Assembly: GCA_011523445.1 (NCBI GenBank) | Contig: WTGT01000325.1 | Coordinates: 1-26,132, forward strand | From: Paracoccaceae bacterium | GTDB lineage: Bacteria; Pseudomonadota; Alphaproteobacteria; Rhodobacterales; Rhodobacteraceae | DNA: 26,132 nucleotides | Direction: 5' to 3' | Part shown: piece by piece, positions 8,044 to 16,059 of the stretch | Layout of the letters: each line of letters begins with the position of its first letter | Numbering within the stretch: the stretch's first letter is position 1 | Program-made: the position numbers and the translations under genes | Notes under the pieces: model-generated | Database searches by the model: none | Seen by the model: the letters and a program-made list of their open reading frames with translations, nothing else | Told to the model about the DNA's origin: nothing

Positions 8044-8961
8044 ATGGTAAAAATCTCAGTTATGGTTACAGACATTGGCTGGTTTGAATTCCTGCGGAAT
8101 GAACATCGGAGAGGAGATCGTGGTCTGAGTACGGTAAATTTTTGGAATCCTTCAGGAAAATCATTCACAAACCATACAGTAGGTGAACTCGTGCTCTTCA
8201 AACTCAAGGCACCGGTCAACAAAATTGCCGGAGGGGGTATTTTTTCAAATTTTCTAAAATTACCCTGGAAATTGGCCTGGGATACCTTTGGATATGGAAA
8301 TGGGGCCGATTCTGCTGATAAAATGTATAATATGGTAAGCAAATTACGCACCCGAACAAACTCTGATTCTTTTGAAATTGGTTGTACAATACTTTCCGAT
8401 CCGTTTTTTCTGGATGAGGAAAATTATTTAAGTCCGCCACAGGATTGGAAAGCCCCTATTGTAGTAGGTAAAAATTATGACACTGCCGAAGGCTTGGGTT
8501 TAACGTTGTGGCATGAAGTACAGCCATTACTTTGGACAGAACCAGAAGATGGGCAAATACGTTATGGACCACCTCAATTGATTCTCCCCCGGCTTGGTCA
8601 AGGCGGTTTTCGTTCACTAATTAGAACAAATTACTACAATAGATGTGCCATAACAAATGAAAAAACCCTTCCTGTACTGGAAGCAGCACACATCAAACCG
8701 TATAACCTGGGTGGGAAACATGAGCCTTCAAATGGAATATTGTTCCGAAGTGATATACACAAATTGTTCGATGGTGGGTATGTGACCGTAAATTCTGACT
8801 ACAAATTTGAAGTCAGCCACCGAATTCGACAAGAATTTGAAAATGGCAGGGATTATTATGCCTTGCATGGCAAGAACATCTTTGTACCGAGCGAAAATGG
8901 TCGAATTCCTCCAGATACAGGTTTGCTCGAATGGCATAACAATAATTGTTACAAAGGTTGA
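8044..8961 (+). CDS. HNH endonuclease with PUA/EVE-like N-terminal domain (possible modified-DNA restriction)
   Basis: The C-terminal half is an HNH nuclease: CAITNEKTLPVLEAAHIKPY...NGILFRSDIHKLFD gives His216, Asn230 and His239, followed by the usual ALHGK and WHNNNCYKG end. The N-terminal half (about 45-100: FKLKAPVNKIAGGGIFSNFLKLPWKLAWDTFG) resembles the PUA/EVE-type fold that in other nucleases reads modified bases. This domain call rests on pattern memory and is an inference. If right, the protein would be a stand-alone type IV-like restriction enzyme. ATG at 8044 or the in-frame ATG at 8062 (MVTDIGWFEFL) are both possible starts. No methyltransferase is nearby, which fits a modification-dependent enzyme. 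The frame is unusually AT-rich compared with kdsB, suggesting an accessory gene. Confidence 0.75.
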   Translation: MVKISVMVTDIGWFEFLRNEHRRGDRGLSTVNFWNPSGKSFTNHTVGELVLFKLKAPVNKIAGGGIFSNFLKLPWKLAWDTFGYGNGADSADKMYNMVSKLRTRTNSDSFEIGCTILSDPFFLDEENYLSPPQDWKAPIVVGKNYDTAEGLGLTLWHEVQPLLWTEPEDGQIRYGPPQLILPRLGQGGFRSLIRTNYYNRCAITNEKTLPVLEAAHIKPYNLGGKHEPSNGILFRSDIHKLFDGGYVTVNSDYKFEVSHRIRQEFENGRDYYALHGKNIFVPSENGRIPPDTGLLEWHNNNCYKG

Positions 8962-9150
8962 ACCACCCCCTGTTCGTAGATTCTCAATCCGCTCGTTAAC
9001 TTCCGAATAAATACATCTTGCTTTTTCAACGGAATTTCTTTTCTTTTTCGTATAAGTGTCAGGGAGAATGTATCTGAAATCTGGCTTGATTTTGTTTTTA
9101 TTGGATGTCCCCCAATCTTTTTGGACCACTTATAGGTAGTAATTTGGAAT

Positions 9151-9708
9151 ATGGTAGAAGTTAAATTTAAAACTCCCTTGTGGGTTAAAATCCTGTTGGT
9201 CATTTCTCTTTGTTTGAACATGATCATAGTCGGTCTTGCCGTCGGCGCAGCCTATAAATGGTTTGTTTACGGACCAGTACCCATACATCAGTATTTCGGC
9301 TCAGTTGGATTGGGTGGCTTTTCAGGATCACTTGATAAAATTGACCGGGATCAGCTTAAACTCCAGCTAGCCAATCGCAAGGACAGCATGGATGAAATAC
9401 TGCGTGATGCACAACAGGAATTCGAATCCCTCATATCAATATTGTCAGCCGATAGTTTTGACAAGGAAGCCCTTGATGATCATTTTGCCAATCAAAGACA
9501 ACTATCACTGAACAGAATGGAAACAGCCCACTCCCTGCTCTCAACTCAAATCGCAAATATGACCCCTGAAGAACGAGCCGAGGTTGCTGAACGAATGCAA
9601 CAGGGTTTCTGGCATGGTAGAAAGGGAGATCGGTTTGACAGGCATTCCAGGAGTAGATACAAACAAGATAAGGATTCCCCCAAGGATCGGTTTTGGAAGT
9701 TTTGGTAA
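9151..9708 (+). CDS. Periplasmic heavy-metal sensor-like protein (CnrX/ZraP family), membrane anchored
   Basis: 185 residues. A short cytoplasmic start and one hydrophobic segment (about residues 12-35, VKILLVISLCLNMIIVGLAVGAAY) anchor a helical periplasmic part (about 60-150) rich in Asp, Glu, Gln and Arg, including LANRKDSMDEILRDAQQEFESLISIL and NMTPEERAEVAERMQQGF. This is the pattern of the Metal_resist/CnrX-like domain, whose members bind metals or buffer envelope stress. The tail is strongly charged and rich in Arg, Lys and Asp with a WKFW end. No sigma factor or two-component genes are adjacent, so its partner is unknown. The ribosome site before the ATG is weak. About 190 bases without a gene precede it, in which I see nothing recognisable. 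Confidence 0.6.
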   Translation: MVEVKFKTPLWVKILLVISLCLNMIIVGLAVGAAYKWFVYGPVPIHQYFGSVGLGGFSGSLDKIDRDQLKLQLANRKDSMDEILRDAQQEFESLISILSADSFDKEALDDHFANQRQLSLNRMETAHSLLSTQIANMTPEERAEVAERMQQGFWHGRKGDRFDRHSRSRYKQDKDSPKDRFWKFW

Positions 9709-9848
9709 CCAAAACCATTGTTCTCTTGCGTTCACTTTCACCTTGTTAATTCTGTAACCTGATTAAGGTTCATTTTCCAAATAACTCGCCAAATTACTTG
9801 CTCTGAACCAGTGTCAGCCAATTTATGGCTTACATTCTTTAACAAGAT

Positions 9849-9870
9849 CGTCTAATCTGATATTTAGACG
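9849..9870 (+). terminator. Hairpin downstream of the metal-sensor-like gene
   Basis: CGTCTAA (9849-9855) and TTAGACG (9864-9870) form a perfect 7-base-pair stem with an 8-base loop, followed by TTTGGGAATTTT. It could terminate the upstream gene, although the T run is interrupted and the site is 140 bases past the stop. Confidence 0.4.
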
Positions 9871-9872
9871 TT

Positions 9873-9931
9873 TGGGAATTTTACTCTGTCGGTAACTGAG
9901 TGTCTGGACGTTTTCAAATTCCCACTTTTTT
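9873..9931 (+). promoter_or_regulatory. Long inverted repeat with T run in the leader of the aldo/keto reductase operon
   Basis: TGGGAATTT (9873-9881) and AAATTCCCA (9916-9924) are perfect 9-base arms with a 34-base loop, followed by CTTTTTT. The structure ends about 66 bases before the aldo/keto reductase ATG. It could be a second terminator or a leader RNA element. The long loop weakens a simple terminator reading. Confidence 0.4.
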
Positions 9932-9996
9932 CAATGGAATAAGGACCAACTGTATTTATATATGCTGGTCTGGTACAGCAACGTGTAGGAAATGAT

Positions 9997-11043
9997 ATGA
10001 AATTTAACAGGATGGGGCAAACAGATCAATTCATCAGCGAATTGTGCCTGGGTACAATGACCTTTGGTACCCAAACGCCGGAGGAAGATGCTTTTCGGCA
10101 AATGGATCTTGCGGTGGACACAGGTATCAATATCTTCGACACCGCTGAAATGTATCCCGTTAACCCCATCAGCAAGCAAACCCAGGGAGATTCCGAGAGA
10201 ATCATCGGTAACTGGCTGCAAAGATCAGGCAAGAGATCAAAGGTATTGATTGCTACCAAAGTTGCCGGTGAAGGAATGAAATTGATCCGAAACGGTGCGC
10301 CCATCTCCAGCAAGACCATCCCGCAAGCCGTTGAAGCCTCCCTGAGATTACTGCAAACAGATTATATCGATCTTTATCAGCTCCATTGGCCCAATCGGGG
10401 TTCCTATATGTTCAGACAAAATTGGACCTTTATCCCAACGAGACAAAACAGGGAAGAAACCCTAGAGAGTATGGAGGAAGTACTGACCTGTCTTGACGGT
10501 TTAGTCAGGGAAGGAAAAATCCGATATGTGGGGCTATCCAATGAAAGTGCCTGGGGAACCTCCCAATGGCATAGAATTGCCAAGGAAAAAGGATTGCCCC
10601 GGATGGAAATCCTTCAGAACGAATACAGTCTGCTATGTAGACTTTTCGATTTGGACCTGGGGGAATTGGCCCATAACGAAAAGGTTGGTTTGCTTGCCTA
10701 TTCTCCCTTGGCTACTGGTTTGTTAACCGGCAAATATCATGGTGGAACCACTATTCCCAAAGGTTCTAGAATGTCCTTGCAGGCTACGCTTGGTGGACGG
10801 GCAACACCCAATGTTTGGCCGGCAATTGAAGCCTATAACAATATCGCCAAAAAATATGGCGTGGAACTTCCACTCATGGCTCTCGCATGGTGTCGATATA
10901 GATATTTCATGGCTTCGGCAATTTTCGGAGCTACAACTAGTGACCAGCTGGCCTACCTCCTCAAATCCACTCAACTCACCCTTCCTGATGAATGTCTTGA
11001 GGATATCGATATGGCCAACAAGGCACATCCAATGCCATATTGA
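9997..11043 (+). CDS. Aldo/keto reductase (Tas-like)
   Basis: NADP(H)-dependent oxidoreductase with a TIM-barrel fold, 348 residues. The catalytic tetrad is visible: Asp48 and Tyr53 (FDTAEMYP), Lys88 (IATKV) and His130 (QLHWPN). The AEMYPVNP...TQGDSERIIGNWL segment and the length match the Tas subgroup of AKRs. The cofactor-binding end is AIFGATTSDQLAYLL. The physiological substrate is unknown. It is the first gene of a three-gene set with the sulfatase (16 bases downstream) and the nitroreductase, so a role in processing a carbonyl or sugar product of that pathway is plausible but unproven. Confidence 0.9.
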   Translation: MKFNRMGQTDQFISELCLGTMTFGTQTPEEDAFRQMDLAVDTGINIFDTAEMYPVNPISKQTQGDSERIIGNWLQRSGKRSKVLIATKVAGEGMKLIRNGAPISSKTIPQAVEASLRLLQTDYIDLYQLHWPNRGSYMFRQNWTFIPTRQNREETLESMEEVLTCLDGLVREGKIRYVGLSNESAWGTSQWHRIAKEKGLPRMEILQNEYSLLCRLFDLDLGELAHNEKVGLLAYSPLATGLLTGKYHGGTTIPKGSRMSLQATLGGRATPNVWPAIEAYNNIAKKYGVELPLMALAWCRYRYFMASAIFGATTSDQLAYLLKSTQLTLPDECLEDIDMANKAHPMPY

Positions 11044-11059
11044 ACAATTGGGGTAGATC

Positions 11060-12622
11060 ATGTCCCGTCCAAATTTCCTGTTTTTCATGACTGATCAGCA
11101 AAGGCGGGACTGGTTGGGATGTTACGGCCATCCAGTTGTAAAAACCCCTCATATTGATGCCATAGCAGACAAGGGTACCAGATTTGATAGGTTTTTTGTT
11201 GCTTCACCGATATGCATGCCCAACCGGGCAAGCTTCATGACCGGCCGGATGCCAAGCGTGCATGGATTAAGATACAATGGATGTTTTTTGCCCTTGGGTG
11301 CCAATACTTTCGTGGATGTTCTGCGTGCAGGAGGATATGAAACTGCCGCATTTGGTAAATGCCATTTGCAACCAATGGTAAATCTCCCTCCCGTTCAGGA
11401 AAGGGAAGAGAATTCCAACCTCTTGGTACAGGAAGCGTGGAAGGCAACCAATGATGCAATTTATCAGGAAGAGACAGATCCGGAATCCTGTGAGGGTGGT
11501 ACACATATTGACATACCCTATTATGGATTTGATCAAGTTGAAGTAACAACTTTGCATGGCGATAGGCTTGGTGGAGATTACCAGCATTGGTTCAGGTCCA
11601 ATGTACCCGATTGGGAGAATTATTACGATCCAGTGAATCAACTTTCACACAACTACACTTGTCTGCAGGCATATCGAACACCGATTCCTGAACATCTCTA
11701 TCCAACCTCCTGGATTGCAGATCGTGCCATAACCTTCCTGGATAAGCAAGGCCAATCCGATAACCCATTTTTTGCCTTTGTCAGTTTTCCTGACCCACAT
11801 CACCCATTCAACCCTCCAGGCAAATACTGGGGAATGTATTCGCCAGATGAATTTGACGTTGATTTACCGTTTTCCGCCCACAAAAACCCAACACCACCGA
11901 TGCAATGGCTTCAGAACAACTATCATGCGGGAGGGGGTCAATTGACCCGACAAACGGTTTCCATGGTAGACGATCGCTCGGTCAGGGAAATCAAAGCCCT
12001 TACCTCCGGCATGGTTTCATGCATAGATGACGCCGTGGGAAGAGTCATAGAGGCGCTTAAGGCCAATGGCCAATATGATAATACGGTGATTTGCTTCAAT
12101 TCAGATCACGGGGACTATCTTGGTGATTTTAACTTTGTTCTGAAAGGCCTTATGCCCTTCAAAAGCATTACCCAGATACCCATGATCTGGTCGGATCCCG
12201 AATCAAGAGAGGCGCAGGTTACGGAGCAACTTGGCTCAACCATTGATCTGTCTGCTACCATTCTCGAACGGGCGGGGCTCCTACCCTATAATGGCATTCA
12301 GGGTAAAAATCTACTTCCAACGATTTTCGAAAACCAAGCTGTCAGGAATGAACTGCTGATTGAATTTAACGATGGGGCCAGCAAATTGGGATTTAAACAA
12401 CCTGCCAGGGTACGCAGTCTGGTTGATTCCCGATGGCGGTATACAATATATGCCAATCAGTCATGGGGTGAATTGTATGATTTGTTTAATGATCCTGATG
12501 AAACCCAAAATCTTTGGGATGATTCGGAATCAATCAACATAAGACACCAGTTATCCGAAAGGATGAATCACCAATTGACGAATTTGATGGATGAGAGTCC
12601 TCTATCAACAAGATTGGCTTGA
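11060..12622 (+). CDS. Sulfatase (formylglycine-dependent, Cys type)
   Basis: Alkaline-phosphatase-superfamily sulfatase, 520 residues. The modification motif Cys52-Met-Pro-Asn-Arg56 (SPICMPNRASFMTGR) fits C-x-P-x-R, where the Cys becomes formylglycine. Metal ligands are in FMTDQQ (Asp12) and NSDHGDYLGD (Asp349, His350). FGKCHLQP and the C-terminal LYDLFNDPDETQNLW are also typical. No signal peptide is seen (start MSRPNFLFFMTDQ), so it is probably cytosolic, acting on an imported sulfate or phosphonate ester. No formylglycine-generating enzyme gene is in the window. The substrate is not identifiable; choline sulfate or sugar sulfates are possible. It starts 16 bases after the reductase gene. 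Confidence 0.9.
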   Translation: MSRPNFLFFMTDQQRRDWLGCYGHPVVKTPHIDAIADKGTRFDRFFVASPICMPNRASFMTGRMPSVHGLRYNGCFLPLGANTFVDVLRAGGYETAAFGKCHLQPMVNLPPVQEREENSNLLVQEAWKATNDAIYQEETDPESCEGGTHIDIPYYGFDQVEVTTLHGDRLGGDYQHWFRSNVPDWENYYDPVNQLSHNYTCLQAYRTPIPEHLYPTSWIADRAITFLDKQGQSDNPFFAFVSFPDPHHPFNPPGKYWGMYSPDEFDVDLPFSAHKNPTPPMQWLQNNYHAGGGQLTRQTVSMVDDRSVREIKALTSGMVSCIDDAVGRVIEALKANGQYDNTVICFNSDHGDYLGDFNFVLKGLMPFKSITQIPMIWSDPESREAQVTEQLGSTIDLSATILERAGLLPYNGIQGKNLLPTIFENQAVRNELLIEFNDGASKLGFKQPARVRSLVDSRWRYTIYANQSWGELYDLFNDPDETQNLWDDSESINIRHQLSERMNHQLTNLMDESPLSTRLA

Positions 12623-12662
12623 ACCCCCAAACAGTAGAATGGAATTAGGAAAGCGGTAAATC

Positions 12663-13244
12663 ATGGACAAAAAAGTTTTGGATACATTATTTCTTGAAGC
12701 CAGGTCTCATAAGTTTTTTCAGGATAGGCCGATTAGCGATGCTCTCCTCGAAAAAATCTATTCCATGGCAAGAATGGCTCCAACTGCATGGAATGCCTGT
12801 CCCATGCGCATAACCTTCGTAAAATCACCGGAAGCAAAGGAAATGCTGCTTACAGCTTTATCTCCTGGGAATGTAGATAAAACCAAATCTGCCCCAGTAA
12901 CAGCGATAATGGCGATAGACAAGGATTTCCCCAACAAATTTGACCTGTTGGCACCGGCAATGGCTGGGGATACAATTTTCTCAAAGATGTCCGAAAAATG
13001 GTTTCTGCAATTTATCTATCGCAATGCAAACTTGCAGGCGGGATTTTTCATTTTGGCAGCTAGGTTATGTGGATTGGACTGTGGACCCATGTCAGGTTTC
13101 AACAATGATCAGGTTGATAAACTGTTTTTTGAGGGTACCAGTTGGAAATCCAACTTTTTAATCAATCTTGGTTATGGAAGCGGTGAGAACCTCCCTCAAA
13201 GAGCACCACGGCTTCCTTTTGAAGATGCCTGCAAAATACTCTGA
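12663..13244 (+). CDS. RutE/HadB-like nitroreductase (malonic semialdehyde reductase family)
   Basis: FMN-dependent nitroreductase-fold protein of 193 residues. The RutE-type pattern is clear: LFLEARSHKFFQDRPISD, MAPTAWNACPMR, SPGNVDKTKSAPVTAIMAID, RNANLQAGFFILAARLCGLDCGPMSGF and RAPRLPF at the end. RutE reduces malonic semialdehyde in pyrimidine degradation, but no other rut gene is here, so a general aldehyde or enone reductase role is equally likely. It follows the sulfatase by 40 bases and probably belongs to the same transcript. TAWN replaces the TSAN found in most members at the flavin-binding loop. The next 164 bases hold nothing recognisable. Confidence 0.82.
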   Translation: MDKKVLDTLFLEARSHKFFQDRPISDALLEKIYSMARMAPTAWNACPMRITFVKSPEAKEMLLTALSPGNVDKTKSAPVTAIMAIDKDFPNKFDLLAPAMAGDTIFSKMSEKWFLQFIYRNANLQAGFFILAARLCGLDCGPMSGFNNDQVDKLFFEGTSWKSNFLINLGYGSGENLPQRAPRLPFEDACKIL

Positions 13245-13408
13245 TTTAATCCCATTCCCTGAAACAAGCATACCCGAAATGCCCAATACAGATCTCCAAA
13301 GGATTGCCTTGAGGTCTACCTGCAACCCGGAATATGAAAAACCTTGATTAAGAATACATAAGTTGTATATCTTTGTACCTCAGAAATAAATAAAATAACT
13401 GGGACACA

Positions 13409-13627
13409 ATGCGATTTGTCGAAGCAATCACTACCCTTGACGAATTGAGCCGAAGGAATCGGCTTTTTATCACCCACAATGACCTGCGAATGCGTTTCCC
13501 AGTGGAGAGTGATGGAACGTTCAGGGGAGGCTTTGCCCGGTTGACTGCCGCGGTTATGCTATCCATTCAGTACCGGGACAGAGAAACGCAATCACCGATT
13601 GTTCCGTTCGATGGCTGCTTTGAATAG
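13409..13627 (+). pseudogene. Fragment resembling the N-terminal domain of an AbiEi-type antitoxin/regulator
   Basis: A 72-residue frame starting MRFVEAITTLDELSRRNRLFITHNDLRMRFP, then TFRGGFARLTAA. This pattern (two helices, FTxxDL, ..FARL..A) resembles the N-terminal winged helix of AbiEi-family type IV antitoxins. In those, a GLL.RA.RGVY strand and a further 150-200 residues normally follow. Here the sequence after RLTAA is unrelated and ends after 30 residues. It therefore looks like a broken gene whose 3' part was lost next to the GC-richer block. It could instead be a small intact gene of unknown function. The assignment rests on pattern memory. Confidence 0.4.
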
Positions 13628-13665
13628 GCATTGACAAATCCAGGGCATTTTATTTACGAATACGT

Positions 13666-15426
13666 TTGGCAGAGAAAACTACACCCGACTGGAATTCGGA
13701 ACTCCTTTACCAAGCCGACGAACAACCACCAAAGCCACTGGCGTTTGGCCTCGGCATGCAATTTACACTCTTGTCCCTCGGTGGGATTGTACTCATGCCT
13801 ACCATTGCCTTCCGAACTGCAGGAGCGGATGAGTCCACTGTGGCGTGGGCTGTTTTCGCCTCACTGATCATTGCAGGAGTGATCACGGGGCTGCAGGCAT
13901 TTCCAGTCAAGCGATTCGGTGCCGGTTATGTCCTCAGTACCGGAGCGACAGCTGCTGCTATTGCGGTGACAGTAGACGCGCTTGATGCAGGTGGAGCCCC
14001 GCTTTTTGCGACTCTTGTTGTTGTTTCAGCGATTCTGCAGTTTATATTTTCCTATCGGATTTCAATGTTCAGGCGGATCATCACTCCAACAGTCTCTGGT
14101 ATCATTCTGATGTTGATTCCGGTGACCATCGCTCCAATTGTATCTGATAGATTAGCAGAGGTTTCGCCAGGTCATTTGCCATCGGAGGGACTGATATGCG
14201 CACTAGTCACTACTGCAGTAATTGTCGTGATTTCACTGCGAGGAAATGCGCGGCTGCGTCCGTGGGCGCCGATCATTGGGATAGGCAGCGGCGGTGTGGT
14301 TGCAGGAGCGTATGGTTTGATTGATCTGGACACGATTGCACAGGCGAGTTGGTTGGGGTTGCCTTCCACTGCATGGCCAAAAATCGGTGTTGATCTCGGG
14401 CCTTCCTTCTGGGGGTTGCTTCCCGCTTTTATGCTGGTTTCCATTTCATGCTCAATCCGTTCAATTAGCGCGGCACTAGCCATACAAGATGTATCTTGGC
14501 ATAAAACTCGAGCCCCTGACTTGCGTGCCGTGCAGGGTGCAGTTGCAGCCGATGCCTTGGCTAACCTCCTATCTGGCCTCGGTGGCACGATAATGAATTC
14601 CACTCGATCGACAACGGTCGCTTTGATCATAAATACACAAGTGGCTTCACGTTCCATTGGGCTGACGTTTGGATTAACTCTCGTGGCATTCGCCTTTGTA
14701 CCAAAGGCTATCGCACTGGTATTGGCGCTGCCGCCGTCGGTTCTCGCAGCCTATCTTATAATCATGACGGCCACTTTGTTCGTCAAAGGAATGCAGTTAG
14801 TCGTGTCCGGTGGTTTGAACTATAGCCGCATGCTAATCACTGGACTGTCATTTTGGATCGGAGCCAGTTGTCAGTTTGGACTGTTGCTTCCAGACAAACT
14901 TCCCCTGTTTGCTGGGGGATTGTTCAACAACGGATTGGCCGCGGGCGGTATCACGGCCATCACTATGACAATCTTGTTGGAATTCACAGGTGGTCGCCGC
15001 CGTTCGCTGGAAACCTACCTCAAGGTGTCCTGCCTTCCTGAGCTGCGAAAGTTTGCTGCAGCGTTCGGCAATGACAATGGATTTACACAAAAAATGCTCA
15101 TGCGACTGGATGCAGTGGTAGAGGAGACGTTGCTGACTTTGTTGGAAGATCAGACGGATGACCGAGTTCGCAACCGCAACCTAAAAGTCACCGCCCACGT
15201 AGAAGGCGGTGATGCGGTGCTTGAATTTATTGCCCGATCGAGCGAAGGCAATATTGAAGATCGAATTGCGCTCCTTGACGACGTCAGGGATTCACGGCCC
15301 GCTGAACGGGATATATCGTTGCATCTGCTTCGCCACTTGGCCTCGGAAGTTCAGCATCGTCAGTACCATGATATCGACCTCATCACGGTGCGTGTCGAAA
15401 GCTCAAAAGGAAATACAAGGCCATAG
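13666..15426 (+). CDS. NCS2-family xanthine/uracil-type permease with C-terminal soluble domain
   Basis: 586 residues in two parts. Residues about 25-445 form a nucleobase:cation symporter-2 transporter with many hydrophobic segments, starting PLAFGLGMQFTLLSLGGIVLMP and containing GGTIMNSTRSTTVALI, the equivalent of the QNxG-type signature region. Residues about 445-586 (LETYLKVSCLPELRKFAAAF... to the end) are soluble. The order LDAVVEETLLTLL...RVRNRNLKVTAHVEGGDAVLEFIA suggests a degenerate RsbW/anti-sigma-type HATPase domain, without the usual N-box Asn. The only start that keeps the first membrane segment is TTG at 13666, which has no clear ribosome site. It is probably a purine or related uptake protein whose tail may sense or regulate. 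It opens the GC-richer block. Confidence 0.82.
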   Translation: MAEKTTPDWNSELLYQADEQPPKPLAFGLGMQFTLLSLGGIVLMPTIAFRTAGADESTVAWAVFASLIIAGVITGLQAFPVKRFGAGYVLSTGATAAAIAVTVDALDAGGAPLFATLVVVSAILQFIFSYRISMFRRIITPTVSGIILMLIPVTIAPIVSDRLAEVSPGHLPSEGLICALVTTAVIVVISLRGNARLRPWAPIIGIGSGGVVAGAYGLIDLDTIAQASWLGLPSTAWPKIGVDLGPSFWGLLPAFMLVSISCSIRSISAALAIQDVSWHKTRAPDLRAVQGAVAADALANLLSGLGGTIMNSTRSTTVALIINTQVASRSIGLTFGLTLVAFAFVPKAIALVLALPPSVLAAYLIIMTATLFVKGMQLVVSGGLNYSRMLITGLSFWIGASCQFGLLLPDKLPLFAGGLFNNGLAAGGITAITMTILLEFTGGRRRSLETYLKVSCLPELRKFAAAFGNDNGFTQKMLMRLDAVVEETLLTLLEDQTDDRVRNRNLKVTAHVEGGDAVLEFIARSSEGNIEDRIALLDDVRDSRPAERDISLHLLRHLASEVQHRQYHDIDLITVRVESSKGNTRP

Positions 15427-16059
15427 ACGGCTATTTCTTGTCCCGTCAAAGGGTAGTGATACTCTGGTCCAATGCCAACAGTAATTGTCAAATCCAAGTT
15501 TCACTTTCGGCAGAGACTGTTCACCAGTGCCCATAATATTGCTGTTTAAATTGCGCATTTTTGAACGGCTGCAACTGTTTCTAATCGGAATTGTTGGTGC
15601 GGTCGGCCGCGGTTAACTTGAGCGGTGTGACAGCTATATCCTATATCACTGTCAAGCTGACCAATGGGTCGTGGTATATAAACTTTCGTTAGGGGACGTA
15701 TTCAATCTTCCCGGCACGGCGTCATCATTGTAAACAACTTGCGTTACCACAGGCTGAAAGCGGTCTCCGGTGTCCAGTTTGCAATCCGCAGATGGCTAGC
15801 AACACACAACTCTGCAGCAAGGGTAGTAGACTGCAGATGAAAAAAGCTACGATTGATGCCGAAGTGAGTCCGGTATGCTGCTGCGGTAGATCGGAATAAT
15901 TGTTTCTACAGTGTCGACAAACCGTTGCTTTCTCAGGCTGCTAAAGGAAAATTCCAGTTATTTCGAAATCGGCGGGCTTCAAGTGCAATAATGTTGGCAT
16001 GCATTTGATTTTAAGTAAAAATTTTTCCAGTAATTTTTTTTCGAAACGGAGACGATTTA
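15427..16059. other. 633-base region without a recognisable gene
   Basis: No reading frame here looks like a protein family I know. One palindrome stands out: TGACAG (15628-15633) and CTGTCA (15649-15654), perfect 6-base arms around a 15-base AT-rich centre, which could be an operator. The last 60 bases before tctC become AT-rich and probably hold its promoter, with GGAG about 9 bases before its ATG. The rest may be remnants of lost genes. Confidence 0.5.

Noticed and set aside
13631..13867. Plus-strand frame starting TTGACA before the permease
   Set aside because: Overlaps the permease in another frame and has no protein-like pattern; TTGACA is also too isolated to be called a -35 box.
14172..14657. 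161-residue minus-strand frame inside the NCS2 permease gene
   Set aside because: Antisense shadow of a clear transporter gene, no start signal or recognisable protein pattern.
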